Assembly: GCA_024742605.1 (NCBI GenBank)
Contig: JANSYC010000033.1
Span: 1-40,048 of the forward strand
DNA: 40,048 bases
Direction of reading: 5' to 3'
From: Alphaproteobacteria bacterium
GTDB lineage: Bacteria; Pseudomonadota; Alphaproteobacteria; Thalassobaculales; Thalassobaculaceae
Shown piece after piece: positions 19,023-26,303 of this stretch. The stretch's first letter is position 1. Each line of letters starts with the position of its first letter. A program made the position numbers and the translations under genes. The notes beneath the pieces were generated by a model. The model had not been told where the DNA came from, did no database searches, and saw nothing but the letters and a program-made list of their open reading frames with translations.

Positions 19023-19913
19023 TCAGCCCCGCCCGCCGATCCGATCCGCGTCAGCCCGGGCCCGATCGTGGATGAAATCGAGTACGGCGCGCACCCGCGC
19101 GATCCGGGCGAGGTCCCGGTGCACCAGAAGCCAGAGGTCGACGCACGGGATCTCGACCTCGGGCAGAACGCGCACCAGACCCGAACCTTCGGAGACCATG
19201 CACGGCACCAGGGCAATTCCGATTCCGGCTTTCGCCGCCGCCAGGCGGCCGCTGGCCGGGTTGGTCGCGAACGCCGCGGACCGCCCTTCCAGCACCTGCC
19301 GCAGCCAGATCACCGGGGCCGATTCCGGATAGCCGTCCAGCCAGTCGATCACCGCATGCTCTTTCAGGTCTGCGACAGAGTCCGGCATACCCTGCGCCGC
19401 GACATAGGCCTGTGAGGCGTAGAGCCCAAACCCCATGCTGCCGATCTTTCGCACCACGAGATCGCCCTGTTGCGGCCGAGCCAGCCTGATCGCCACATCC
19501 GCCTCCCGCCGCGACAGGTTGAGCAGACGGTAATCGCTGACCAGCTGAAGCCTGATGCCCGGGTGCCGATCCCTGAGATGGGGAAGATTGGGGATCAGAA
19601 AGGGAACCGTGAGGGATTCTGTCGCGGTCACAGAAACGGTGCCGGTCAGACCCCGGTCCTCGGCATCGAAGGCCCGGGAGAGAGCGAAAATCTCGGACTC
19701 GATGGCGCGGGCGCGCTCCGCCAGCTTCTCCCCGGCAGGCGTCACCGTGTAGCCGTCCTGCCGCCGGTCGAACAGCCGCACCGCCAACCGCTCTTCCAAG
19801 GCATCCACATGCCGACTGACGGTCGCCGGATTGACCCGCAGCACCCGGGCCGCAGCGGACAAACTGCCTTCTGCGGCAACCGCCAGGAAATAGCGGAAAT
19901 CATCCCAGTTCAC
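19023..19913 (-). CDS. LysR-family transcriptional regulator
   Basis: This 296-residue protein has an N-terminal winged helix-turn-helix (residues 5-63, with SLSAAARVLRVNPATVSRHV and LEERLAVRLFDRR) and a LysR effector domain from about residue 88 (TGTVSVTATES). The start is a GTG at 19913, supported by GGAGGG five bases before it and the standard LysR N-terminus (NWDDFRYFLAV). No divergent target gene is present: the upstream neighbour (20067-21014) points the same way across 153 bases. Its target could be itself, the unknown operon upstream or a distant locus. Confidence 0.92.
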   Translation of the reverse strand: MNWDDFRYFLAVAAEGSLSAAARVLRVNPATVSRHVDALEERLAVRLFDRRQDGYTVTPAGEKLAERARAIESEIFALSRAFDAEDRGLTGTVSVTATESLTVPFLIPNLPHLRDRHPGIRLQLVSDYRLLNLSRREADVAIRLARPQQGDLVVRKIGSMGFGLYASQAYVAAQGMPDSVADLKEHAVIDWLDGYPESAPVIWLRQVLEGRSAAFATNPASGRLAAAKAGIGIALVPCMVSEGSGLVRVLPEVEIPCVDLWLLVHRDLARIARVRAVLDFIHDRARADADRIGGRG

Positions 19914-20066
19914 CGCACCCTCCCCGAGGCCGGCCCAGTCGATCCCTCGATACTGCTGTCCATCGGACGTCTCACCATCCTTGCGCGATACCACCGGCAT
20001 TGCCCTCGGCAAGCCAGACCCAGTCCGGATCATGGACCCAGAACCCTGCGCGCGGCAAAGGTGCCC

Positions 20067-21014
20067 TCACCCGCAGTTCCGAATCCGCCCCAGATCGACC
20101 ACACCGGGGACCGCGCGACCGGCGAGCCGAAACCCGGTGACATGCACCGAGGTACCGTCGATCACGTAGCGGCCGGATACCTGGTTTTCGGTGATAGCGT
20201 CGGCGCCGAACAGATTGGCCAGTCCGCCCATCAGACGCGCGTCGAACGTGCGGGCGACGACAGCGACGGTCTGTCCGCCGGTCAGATCATGGCGCTGCCG
20301 GATTCTGTCGATCAGGTCGGAAGCAACCGTCGCCTCGGTTCCCGTTACCAGACGTATGTAGCCGGACGTGGAGTCGGGAGGGGTCCATTGGGTGCCCGGC
20401 TCTTCATCCAGGGACCAAAGCGAGTCTCCGGTCGACAGCAGCACACGTCGCTCCGCGCACCGCTCCAGATAGTCGCGCAGGACCTCCCGGTCGGCTCGAT
20501 AGGCCGGCCAGTCGATCCGGATGCCGGACGCCTCCCCGCGCGCCATCGCCTCCAGCAGGACGGCTCCTTCGCGCAGATCTCTGCGGGTCGGACGGACAAC
20601 CCGCGCCATAGGCGCCAGGCCCGGCGTCACAATCGTCGGCACCGTGACCGCCGGCGCGCGCGGCGGCGTAACCCTGGTCCGGGACCCTTTGGCAGCATCC
20701 TCTTTCGGGGCGACGGGCCTGACCGGGCTTGGGGCTACCGGCTTGGGTCTGGCGATCTCCGAGACCGGCTCGGGTTCCGGGCCAGTGGCGCCGGGCGGGG
20801 CCGGCAGGAGGATTGAGACCAGATGCAGCGCCGCGACCGACTCGTCCGGCGGCGATGCCGGTCGCGCGACTTGAGACATCGGCTCGGCGTCCGCCGGCTT
20901 GATCTCCGTCGGCGTGGTGGCGCCGTTCTGGGCGACGACCGCTCCTAGAATTGCGGCGGCCATCGCGAGCGGAGCGCCCAGTTCCAGAATCCGCGCTGCC
21001 CGCAGCAGCCGCAT
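20067..21014 (-). CDS. Membrane-anchored proline-rich protein, last gene of the seven-gene unknown operon
   Basis: I do not recognise this 315-residue protein. It has one hydrophobic segment near the N-terminus (about residues 13-28) preceded by Arg residues, so the rest is probably periplasmic. Residues 30-145 form a low-complexity Pro/Ala/Val linker of the kind that spans the periplasm in TonB-like proteins. Residues 150-315 look globular (DREVLRDYLERC, SGYIRLVTG, TVAVVARTFDARLMGGL) and contain cysteines near 192 and at the penultimate position. The start follows GGGGAGA. It begins 11 bases after the preceding small gene and is followed by a 153-base gap before the LysR gene. Confidence 0.7.
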   Translation of the reverse strand: MRLLRAARILELGAPLAMAAAILGAVVAQNGATTPTEIKPADAEPMSQVARPASPPDESVAALHLVSILLPAPPGATGPEPEPVSEIARPKPVAPSPVRPVAPKEDAAKGSRTRVTPPRAPAVTVPTIVTPGLAPMARVVRPTRRDLREGAVLLEAMARGEASGIRIDWPAYRADREVLRDYLERCAERRVLLSTGDSLWSLDEEPGTQWTPPDSTSGYIRLVTGTEATVASDLIDRIRQRHDLTGGQTVAVVARTFDARLMGGLANLFGADAITENQVSGRYVIDGTSVHVTGFRLAGRAVPGVVDLGRIRNCG

Positions 21015-21025
21015 GTCCGTCTCCC

Positions 21026-21259
21026 CTAATTGGCTTCCAGGAACCTGGCTTCCATGTCCCGCGCCGGATCCCGCAGCATCCGCCTGCGCTCAGACGGTGA
21101 GATCATAGCCGGTTGCGGTTCCACCACGACATCTTCCTGCCGGGCCGGCGACGGGTCCGGTTGATCAGATCGTCCGTGGCTGCAGGGGGCGGAGCGGCTG
21201 CGCCTGACTGAGCCCAATTTCTTCGTCGAGCGTCGTTTCCGACGCGGCGCGAGTTTCAC
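21026..21259 (-). CDS. Short basic protein of unknown function in the operon
   Basis: This predicted 77-residue protein begins with GTG. Its start overlaps the stop of the preceding gene (GTGA at 21256-21259), the arrangement seen between other genes of this operon, which is the main support for it. The first 25 residues are strongly basic (KLAPRRKRRSTKK). The middle is rich in Pro, Ser and Asp, and the end is helical and charged (PSERRRMLRDPARDMEARFL). No domain, signal peptide or membrane segment is visible. Without the gene there would be an odd 240-base gap in an otherwise compact operon. Confidence 0.5.
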   Translation of the reverse strand: MKLAPRRKRRSTKKLGSVRRSRSAPCSHGRSDQPDPSPARQEDVVVEPQPAMISPSERRRMLRDPARDMEARFLEAN

Positions 21260-22536
21260 CGAACCGGATCCAGATTCTCCGATCTGACGGTGACCGCAAC
21301 CGCGTCAGTTGCAAGGGCCCGCGCCGCCGCCTGCAGTTCAGCCGAACTCAGTCCCGGCGCAAGGGCCGACAGGTCTTTCGGTTCCGACGCCGCGACGAGT
21401 GCCACGGCGAGCCCGGTGAGCGATCGGCGCACCCAGGACGGGCCCTCGACCGTTAAAGACAGCGCTGCACCCGGCGCCACCATGGCCGACGCACGGTCGG
21501 TATATCTGGCAGGATCATCCGCATATTCCCGGAAAGCCCCGTCGACCCGGCCGATCAGCAACACGAAGCCCGGCATCCCACCGTCGTTCCGCGCCCGCAG
21601 CGTAATCGACGCCGGCCCGGGCTCCACCGAGACCAAAACTTGGGCAGGGTCAAACACCGGGTCCGCAGGGACGCTGTCCAGCGCGTTCACCCCATTTTCC
21701 GGCGCCTGCGAGGTCTCTCCGGTCAGTGCCGACACCGTCGCCTGCCGGGCTTCCCGACGCAGCTGCGCGCTTTCGGGATCGTATCCGACAATTTCCGCGA
21801 GCAGGATCAGCGCCGCGATGGCAAGCGCGATCCAGCCCATCACCCGACGGCGCATCTTCTTCCTAAAATCCCGTGCACCCGTGACCAGTTTGGCGGAGGT
21901 CAGTCCGGCGTCAGGCGCCAACTGCGCCCAAAGCTCATCGGCATTGGCCACCGGAAGCAGCGACGGATCCCGGAAGGTTTCCTTGGCGCGGGTCGGAACC
22001 GCGGCCAGGAACGGGGCGGTCAGCGCCCCCAGGTACTCGGCCGAAGCGTCGAGCTTGTCTTTAACCTTTTCGACCGGCCCGACGCTGAGATAGCGGTCCA
22101 CCGTCCCGGTCGCCCACAACACACGATCGGCCGGCTCATCGCCTTCGGCCAGCCGCCCGGCCGCCTTGAGCAGGTGCGCGATGAAGACCGCCAGTTGCCA
22201 GCTGTCTCCCTCGTCGATCGGTCGGTCAACATCCATCCGGAAGGCCCCGTACCGGACGGCGCGTTCGACGACACCGGTCGGCTCCCGCACGAACGCGTCG
22301 TAATCTCGGCTGATCGGCAGCGCCTTGGAACTGCCGTTCAGGCAGATCACCGAGCGAACCGCCGGGTCTTCCTGGGTGATCCGTTGAATGATCGACGGAC
22401 CTTGAGTTGTCGGGATGACGACGCGGACCCGCTCCAGGACCTCTCCGTCCGGGGACGGCTCCGCGCTGATCAGGTCAGCCAGATCCGTGCTTCCGGATTG
22501 GCGATCGCTTGGATGATCGGGTCTTCTGATGCGCAT
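21256..22536 (-). CDS. Single-pass membrane protein with Lon(S16)-like cytoplasmic domain and DUF4384-like tail
   Basis: This 426-residue protein has three parts. Residues 35-205 resemble the proteolytic domain of Lon. PIDEGDSWQLAVFIAHLL puts Ser112 where Lon has its catalytic serine (DGPSAG), and VLWATGTVDRYLSVGPVEK resembles TGEIxLxGxVLPVGGxKEK, with Lys157 as candidate partner lysine. Residues 226-231 (KKMRRR) precede one membrane segment (233-251), so the Lon-like part should be cytoplasmic. Residues 300-426 are beta-rich and predicted periplasmic. Their end (LTGLAVALVAASEPKDLSAL) resembles the DUF4384-like region of the exported protein at 37833-39467. There is no AAA+ domain. The gene overlaps the upstream gene by 67 bases and the downstream one by 4. 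The domain readings are by eye. Confidence 0.65.
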   Translation of the reverse strand: MRIRRPDHPSDRQSGSTDLADLISAEPSPDGEVLERVRVVIPTTQGPSIIQRITQEDPAVRSVICLNGSSKALPISRDYDAFVREPTGVVERAVRYGAFRMDVDRPIDEGDSWQLAVFIAHLLKAAGRLAEGDEPADRVLWATGTVDRYLSVGPVEKVKDKLDASAEYLGALTAPFLAAVPTRAKETFRDPSLLPVANADELWAQLAPDAGLTSAKLVTGARDFRKKMRRRVMGWIALAIAALILLAEIVGYDPESAQLRREARQATVSALTGETSQAPENGVNALDSVPADPVFDPAQVLVSVEPGPASITLRARNDGGMPGFVLLIGRVDGAFREYADDPARYTDRASAMVAPGAALSLTVEGPSWVRRSLTGLAVALVAASEPKDLSALAPGLSSAELQAAARALATDAVAVTVRSENLDPVR

Positions 22537-23072
22537 AACATTTGAATCTCGTCCTGGGCCGCAGCATCGAGGTCGAGCGTTGCCACCGTCCCAGTCCCTG
22601 TCATGGCGACCAGACGGGCGGCGAACTGCTCTGGGTCCTCAAGCCGAATAAGGACGTAAGTCTGCGCGGGGTTGGCCCGACTCGGCAAGAGGCGCAGCGA
22701 GAAACCCTGCCCCACCCGTTCGGTTACCTTGATGGTCGTCGCCGCAGCAGCTACCCGAGGCGCCTCTCCGATTGCGGCACCGGCCAGCATTGCTGCCAGA
22801 TCAAGATGCAGCGAGGGGTCGCGCAACAGGGCCGCCGCAAGTCGCGGAGACGGCTGGCTCTCGGTTCCGGTTGCGAAGGCCCAGAGGGCGGACGGTGAGG
22901 GTCGATCCGGCGCCCGCGCGGCCTCCGATGACAACTCGCCGCGTGTCTCAGTGACGGTTTCTGTCGGAGACATCCCCAGAGATGTTCGAAGTAAACCGCT
23001 GGTCTCGAGTCCCTCAAACACGCGGGCCACCATTTCCCGCCCCTGGGGACCGATGACCTGCCAGTCGGTCAT
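22470..23072 (-). CDS. Unknown 200-residue cytoplasmic protein
   Basis: I do not recognise this protein. Residues 1-35 look helical (GREMVARVFEGLETSGLL). Residues 36-65 are a low-complexity acidic and proline linker. A short helical segment follows (ALLRDPSLHLDLAAMLAG), then a mixed region with predicted strands (TTIKVTERVGQGFSLRLLPS, TYVLIRLED). There is no signal peptide or membrane segment. The start at 23072 overlaps the preceding stop by four bases (ATGA), which fixes it. Its 3' end overlaps the Lon-like gene by 67 bases in another frame. This coupling suggests an adaptor or regulator of the Lon-like protein, by context only. Confidence 0.68.
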   Translation of the reverse strand: MTDWQVIGPQGREMVARVFEGLETSGLLRTSLGMSPTETVTETRGELSSEAARAPDRPSPSALWAFATGTESQPSPRLAAALLRDPSLHLDLAAMLAGAAIGEAPRVAAAATTIKVTERVGQGFSLRLLPSRANPAQTYVLIRLEDPEQFAARLVAMTGTGTVATLDLDAAAQDEIQMLCASEDPIIQAIANPEARIWLT

Positions 23073-24844
23073 TGAACGCTCACCTTGGTTTGAGCCCCAT
23101 AGAAGGCCTCGAACCTCCGCGCGAATCGCACCCGGTCTTCCCGAAACACGGTTTCCGGATCCGCCCCGAGACCTGCGCCGGTGGCGGACCGCAGCTTCCT
23201 CAGATCCCGATGCACGTGGCGCAGCAACGGCGCTCCCGTAGCCATTGCCTCCAAGGTCTCGGGCTGTGTCCGAACCCCGTGAGCGAACCCCTGACGGCTC
23301 AATCCACGCAATGCCGAACGCGCGCACGTCAGGACCTCGACCGCATCCGCACCTGCAATCTCCTCCCGCGTCAAAGCACCAATCATTGCCGAGATCGCCC
23401 CCTCGCTGAGCACGCTCGGTCGAAGGGGCACAGTTTTCAACCCCCGCTCGCCGTCTGGTGCCGGAGCCACGATCGCGCGCAGCCGGACCGGATCAAAGCC
23501 AGGAGCCCGTTCCACGACTTCCAGGATGGCTTCGGGCCGTCGCCCTTCGACCAACGCGCACAAAGCTGCAAGCCCCATGCGCTCCAGGTGCTGTTCAAGC
23601 CCTGTCCAAGCCTTCAGCCGCTCGACATAGGTCGGCACGTCCTCACACCTGATGAGACGGGCAATGATCTGCGGTGTCTCACGGTTGCGGACCGCCTGAA
23701 CGATCCGCCGCTGAATCGCGCCGAAGACATCGACCCGAATGGCCGAGACCGGCAGATGGACCGCTTGAGCCCCGAGCACACGCAGGGTTTCCATCTGCTC
23801 GGTCTCACGACGATTCAGGAATTTGACGCGATCTGCCGGCGGTTCCGACAGTCGATCCATCGGATCAATCGGCGCCTCATGACGCTCCAGCGCATCCAGA
23901 ACCGCATCGGCGTCGATCTCGCCTGCCGCCCGGTCGGAACCGATCGGGGCAGCCCGGTCCATTTCATGGCGCAGGAGCCCGGCCTCGAACGCCGTTCGGA
24001 ATCGCGCGACCTGCTCTGCTGCCCGCTGGAAGGTGCGGACATCATCAGGCGCGCCGAGTTTGCGGTCCGCGGGGTGATCCAGCATGGGATCCGCACCCGG
24101 AACGGGTTCCACCGCATCATCCGCCATCCAATAGGCAAGCACGCAGTCATCATCCACATCCTCCAGCCGGAACGATCCACCGGAGCGGTGGCACAGGTGC
24201 TGCACCAGGCGCTGAAAAACCCGTTGAACATGCGCCGACGGCAGGTGCTCCTTGAGACGATCGTAGACCGCACGCGACAGGGTGTTTGAGATCGGTCCAC
24301 AGCCATCCAGACGGAACGGGGCCTCTCGCAGCATGGCCAATGCCTTATCGACCCTCTGATAGCCGAGTTCCGTGACCAAAAACTCCAGCAGAGCCGCCAG
24401 AAACGGCATCCGCCCATAGCTGACCGTGAACGGCCGATCCTCATAGTTCAGGGTAACCCCGCCATCCTCCAGCGTGATCCCCGACCCCAGGCCGCGTCCG
24501 CGCCGGGACGCTTCCTCCAATACCCCGCGGAATGCAGTCGCACGGGCCACCTGGAGTCCGAAGAAGAACCCCGTCCACCCATATCGGCCACCGGTGCGCT
24601 CGGCGATTCGAACCAGATGGCAAAGCTCCATCAGCGGTCGCCCATAGGCCCGGGCGGAGACGACCTGCGCCAGGCGCGCCATGACGCGCGGGCCGTATTT
24701 CGGACCGGCCCCAAGGTCGATGTCGGCAACCGTCCGAAAGGCCTGTTCCAATGCCACATCGCGCCCGGCGCTGAGGGCCGGATGTTCCGCCGATATCGGT
24801 TCCAAGAAACGCACACCCTCGGATGTAATATCTTTCCACAACAC
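23069..24844 (-). CDS. Unknown 591-residue soluble protein
   Basis: This is the largest gene of the unknown operon and matches no family I know. It is predicted cytoplasmic, without signal peptide or membrane helix, and mostly alpha-helical. Distinct blocks are YGWTGFFFGLQVARATAF near residue 95, NYEDRPFTVSYGRMPFLAALLEFL near 135-160, a Cys/His patch (QHLCHRSGGSFRLEDVDDD) near 220, and a helical C-terminal half with LIRCEDVPTYVERL near 405. The start is a GTG with only a weak ribosome site, 47 bases after the transglycosylase gene, so the true start could lie slightly downstream. Its stop overlaps the next start by four bases. Confidence 0.72.
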   Translation of the reverse strand: MLWKDITSEGVRFLEPISAEHPALSAGRDVALEQAFRTVADIDLGAGPKYGPRVMARLAQVVSARAYGRPLMELCHLVRIAERTGGRYGWTGFFFGLQVARATAFRGVLEEASRRGRGLGSGITLEDGGVTLNYEDRPFTVSYGRMPFLAALLEFLVTELGYQRVDKALAMLREAPFRLDGCGPISNTLSRAVYDRLKEHLPSAHVQRVFQRLVQHLCHRSGGSFRLEDVDDDCVLAYWMADDAVEPVPGADPMLDHPADRKLGAPDDVRTFQRAAEQVARFRTAFEAGLLRHEMDRAAPIGSDRAAGEIDADAVLDALERHEAPIDPMDRLSEPPADRVKFLNRRETEQMETLRVLGAQAVHLPVSAIRVDVFGAIQRRIVQAVRNRETPQIIARLIRCEDVPTYVERLKAWTGLEQHLERMGLAALCALVEGRRPEAILEVVERAPGFDPVRLRAIVAPAPDGERGLKTVPLRPSVLSEGAISAMIGALTREEIAGADAVEVLTCARSALRGLSRQGFAHGVRTQPETLEAMATGAPLLRHVHRDLRKLRSATGAGLGADPETVFREDRVRFARRFEAFYGAQTKVSVQ

Positions 24845-24891
24845 TATCGAAAGTCGCAGTCCTTCGCATCCTTTTCCGACTCGGGCCTACA

Positions 24892-25851
24892 TCAGCTTCC
24901 TCGGAGGAGTGCTCGGAACCGGGATTTTCGGGCCTCAATTGCCCTCAAAAGGCGGGCAGCCCCGCCGACAGGTACGGTGAATCCAGTGTCCGCTTTCCAA
25001 GCTGAAGACGCGTCACCCGGCGCCTCCCGGTCCTGATCCCCCATGCTCCGTCTGCTGGAATCGCGGACGTCCAGATACCCGCGGGATTGAAGACGGCGAT
25101 CGTAACCTCTGCCACCGCCGGTCTCCGCCCTCCGGGTCGGATGCCTGTCGTTTGTGGCGCGCGCCACCGCCGAAAGGTCCCGAAACTCCGGATGGTCCCG
25201 GATGTCCCGCCCTGGCAGATCACCCGGGTCCTCGAGCTGGGCCACGCGGCGGGACGCGCGGATCAGATCCGCTCTGATCTCAGCCCGCGGCAGGTCCGCC
25301 GCGAGGACCCGGTTCAGGGACCGCGCATCCGCGATCATCACCGCCGTCCGGGTCTCGCTGGCATAGCGGCGTTCCAGGCTCAAAACCTTGTCGACATAGC
25401 CCTGCGTTGCCGGGATCACCTTGGCGGTTGCGCCAGTCCCTACCCGTGAGCCGCCATTGTAATAGCTCAAGGCAAGATCCAAGCGCCCGTCATACCGATC
25501 GATCAGATCTCCGAGAAACGCGATACCGAGTTGAATGTTCAGGCGCGGCTGCCAAAGCTCGTCCGGGTCGACACCGAACTCTCCGCTGCCGGTGGCCGGC
25601 ATGATCTGCATCACGCCACGCGCACCCGCGGAGCTCTTCGCGTTCGGGTCGAAATGCGACTCCGCGTGGGCCACAGCCAGCGCGAGAGAGGGCGGGACCC
25701 GCGCGCTGCGCAACGCCTCTTGCACCACCATCATCCGCACCTCCTCCCGGGTCAGGGGAGTAATGTCAGAGCTCGGCGCGCCATGGCCGGGGGTCTGTGA
25801 GCAGGCCAAAAACAGGGTCACGAGGACGAGCCTCATCAAGGTGCGGGTCAT
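24892..25851 (-). CDS. SLT-type lytic transglycosylase with disordered C-terminus
   Basis: This 319-residue exported murein-cleaving enzyme has a signal sequence at residues 1-24; FLAC17 could be a lipobox with an unusual Phe at -3. The lytic transglycosylase domain spans about 45-165, with catalytic Glu64 in VAHAESHFDPNAKSSAGARG, then GVMQIMP, and LALSYYNGG as the usual A-YN-G motif. Residues 190-300 are Arg/Asp/Gly-rich and probably unstructured, unlike most soluble transglycosylases. It overlaps the upstream small membrane gene by four bases. A wall-cutting enzyme inside an operon of envelope and membrane proteins suggests that an envelope-spanning structure must pass through peptidoglycan. 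Confidence 0.88.
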   Translation of the reverse strand: MTRTLMRLVLVTLFLACSQTPGHGAPSSDITPLTREEVRMMVVQEALRSARVPPSLALAVAHAESHFDPNAKSSAGARGVMQIMPATGSGEFGVDPDELWQPRLNIQLGIAFLGDLIDRYDGRLDLALSYYNGGSRVGTGATAKVIPATQGYVDKVLSLERRYASETRTAVMIADARSLNRVLAADLPRAEIRADLIRASRRVAQLEDPGDLPGRDIRDHPEFRDLSAVARATNDRHPTRRAETGGGRGYDRRLQSRGYLDVRDSSRRSMGDQDREAPGDASSAWKADTGFTVPVGGAARLLRAIEARKSRFRALLRGS

Positions 25852-26222
25852 CGCACGATCTCCGGAGATTTCGAGAAGGGTGATTTGAGGGAGAGCTGGC
25901 GGATCCGGGCCCGCCAGGCGGCGTCGAGGGCGGTCAGCCGGACGCCGGGTTCGATCGTCGACGGGTTGAAAGGCCGTCTGCCCAAGTCGAAATACCGGCC
26001 GTCCCCGACAAGAACCAGACGGTCATCGGCCGTCATGACGGGCAGGTCCGAATCATGGCCGGGCGCCGAAAGCCTGAGGCTTGGAAACGCCGCGCCACTC
26101 TCTTCGGTCGGCGCGCGCCCCTGCCCCATGCTCATGAGCGTCAAGACCAGCCGACAGAAGAACACCATCGCCAGCGCGAGGCCTATTTCCGTCATCGCAC
26201 GGCCTGTCACCTGGTCATCCAT
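25848..26222 (-). CDS. Small single-pass membrane protein, first gene of the unknown operon
   Basis: This 124-residue protein has one hydrophobic segment at residues 11-31 (TEIGLALAMVFFCRLVLTLM) with Glu12 near its start and a short cytoplasmic N-terminus. About 90 residues follow that should be periplasmic (LRLSAPGHDSDLP, DRLVLVGDGRYFDLG). The arrangement recalls ExbD/MotB/ZorB-type anchors, but the Asp typical of proton-channel helices is not evident and the length is short. GGGAG precedes the ATG at 26222; a second in-frame ATG lies at 26195. The stop overlaps the transglycosylase start (ATGA). The perfect palindrome at 26233-26253 lies just upstream. Confidence 0.65.
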   Translation of the reverse strand: MDDQVTGRAMTEIGLALAMVFFCRLVLTLMSMGQGRAPTEESGAAFPSLRLSAPGHDSDLPVMTADDRLVLVGDGRYFDLGRRPFNPSTIEPGVRLTALDAAWRARIRQLSLKSPFSKSPEIVR

Positions 26223-26232
26223 CCACGCTCTC

Positions 26233-26253
26233 CCGACAGAACGGTTCTGTCGG
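26233..26253. promoter_or_regulatory. Perfect 10-1-10 palindrome before the unknown operon
   Basis: CCGACAGAAC, one base, GTTCTGTCGG: a perfect inverted repeat ending 10 bases before the start codon at 26222 and touching the GGGAG ribosome site on the minus strand. It can be an operator for a dimeric regulator or an RNA hairpin that hides the ribosome site. No T-run follows, which argues against a terminator for the upstream hyuAB genes. Confidence 0.5.
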
Positions 26254-26303
26254 ACGCTAAGGATTTCGGTGACGGGTTTTGCGACCCGGGGTCAGGTGCG
26301 GCG

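Noticed and set aside
26233-26253. GAAC/GTTC inside the palindrome as an SOS (LexA) box
   Set aside because: The half-sites are only one base apart. The alphaproteobacterial box is GTTC-N7-GTTC and the Gram-positive one is CGAAC-N4-GTTCG; neither spacing fits.
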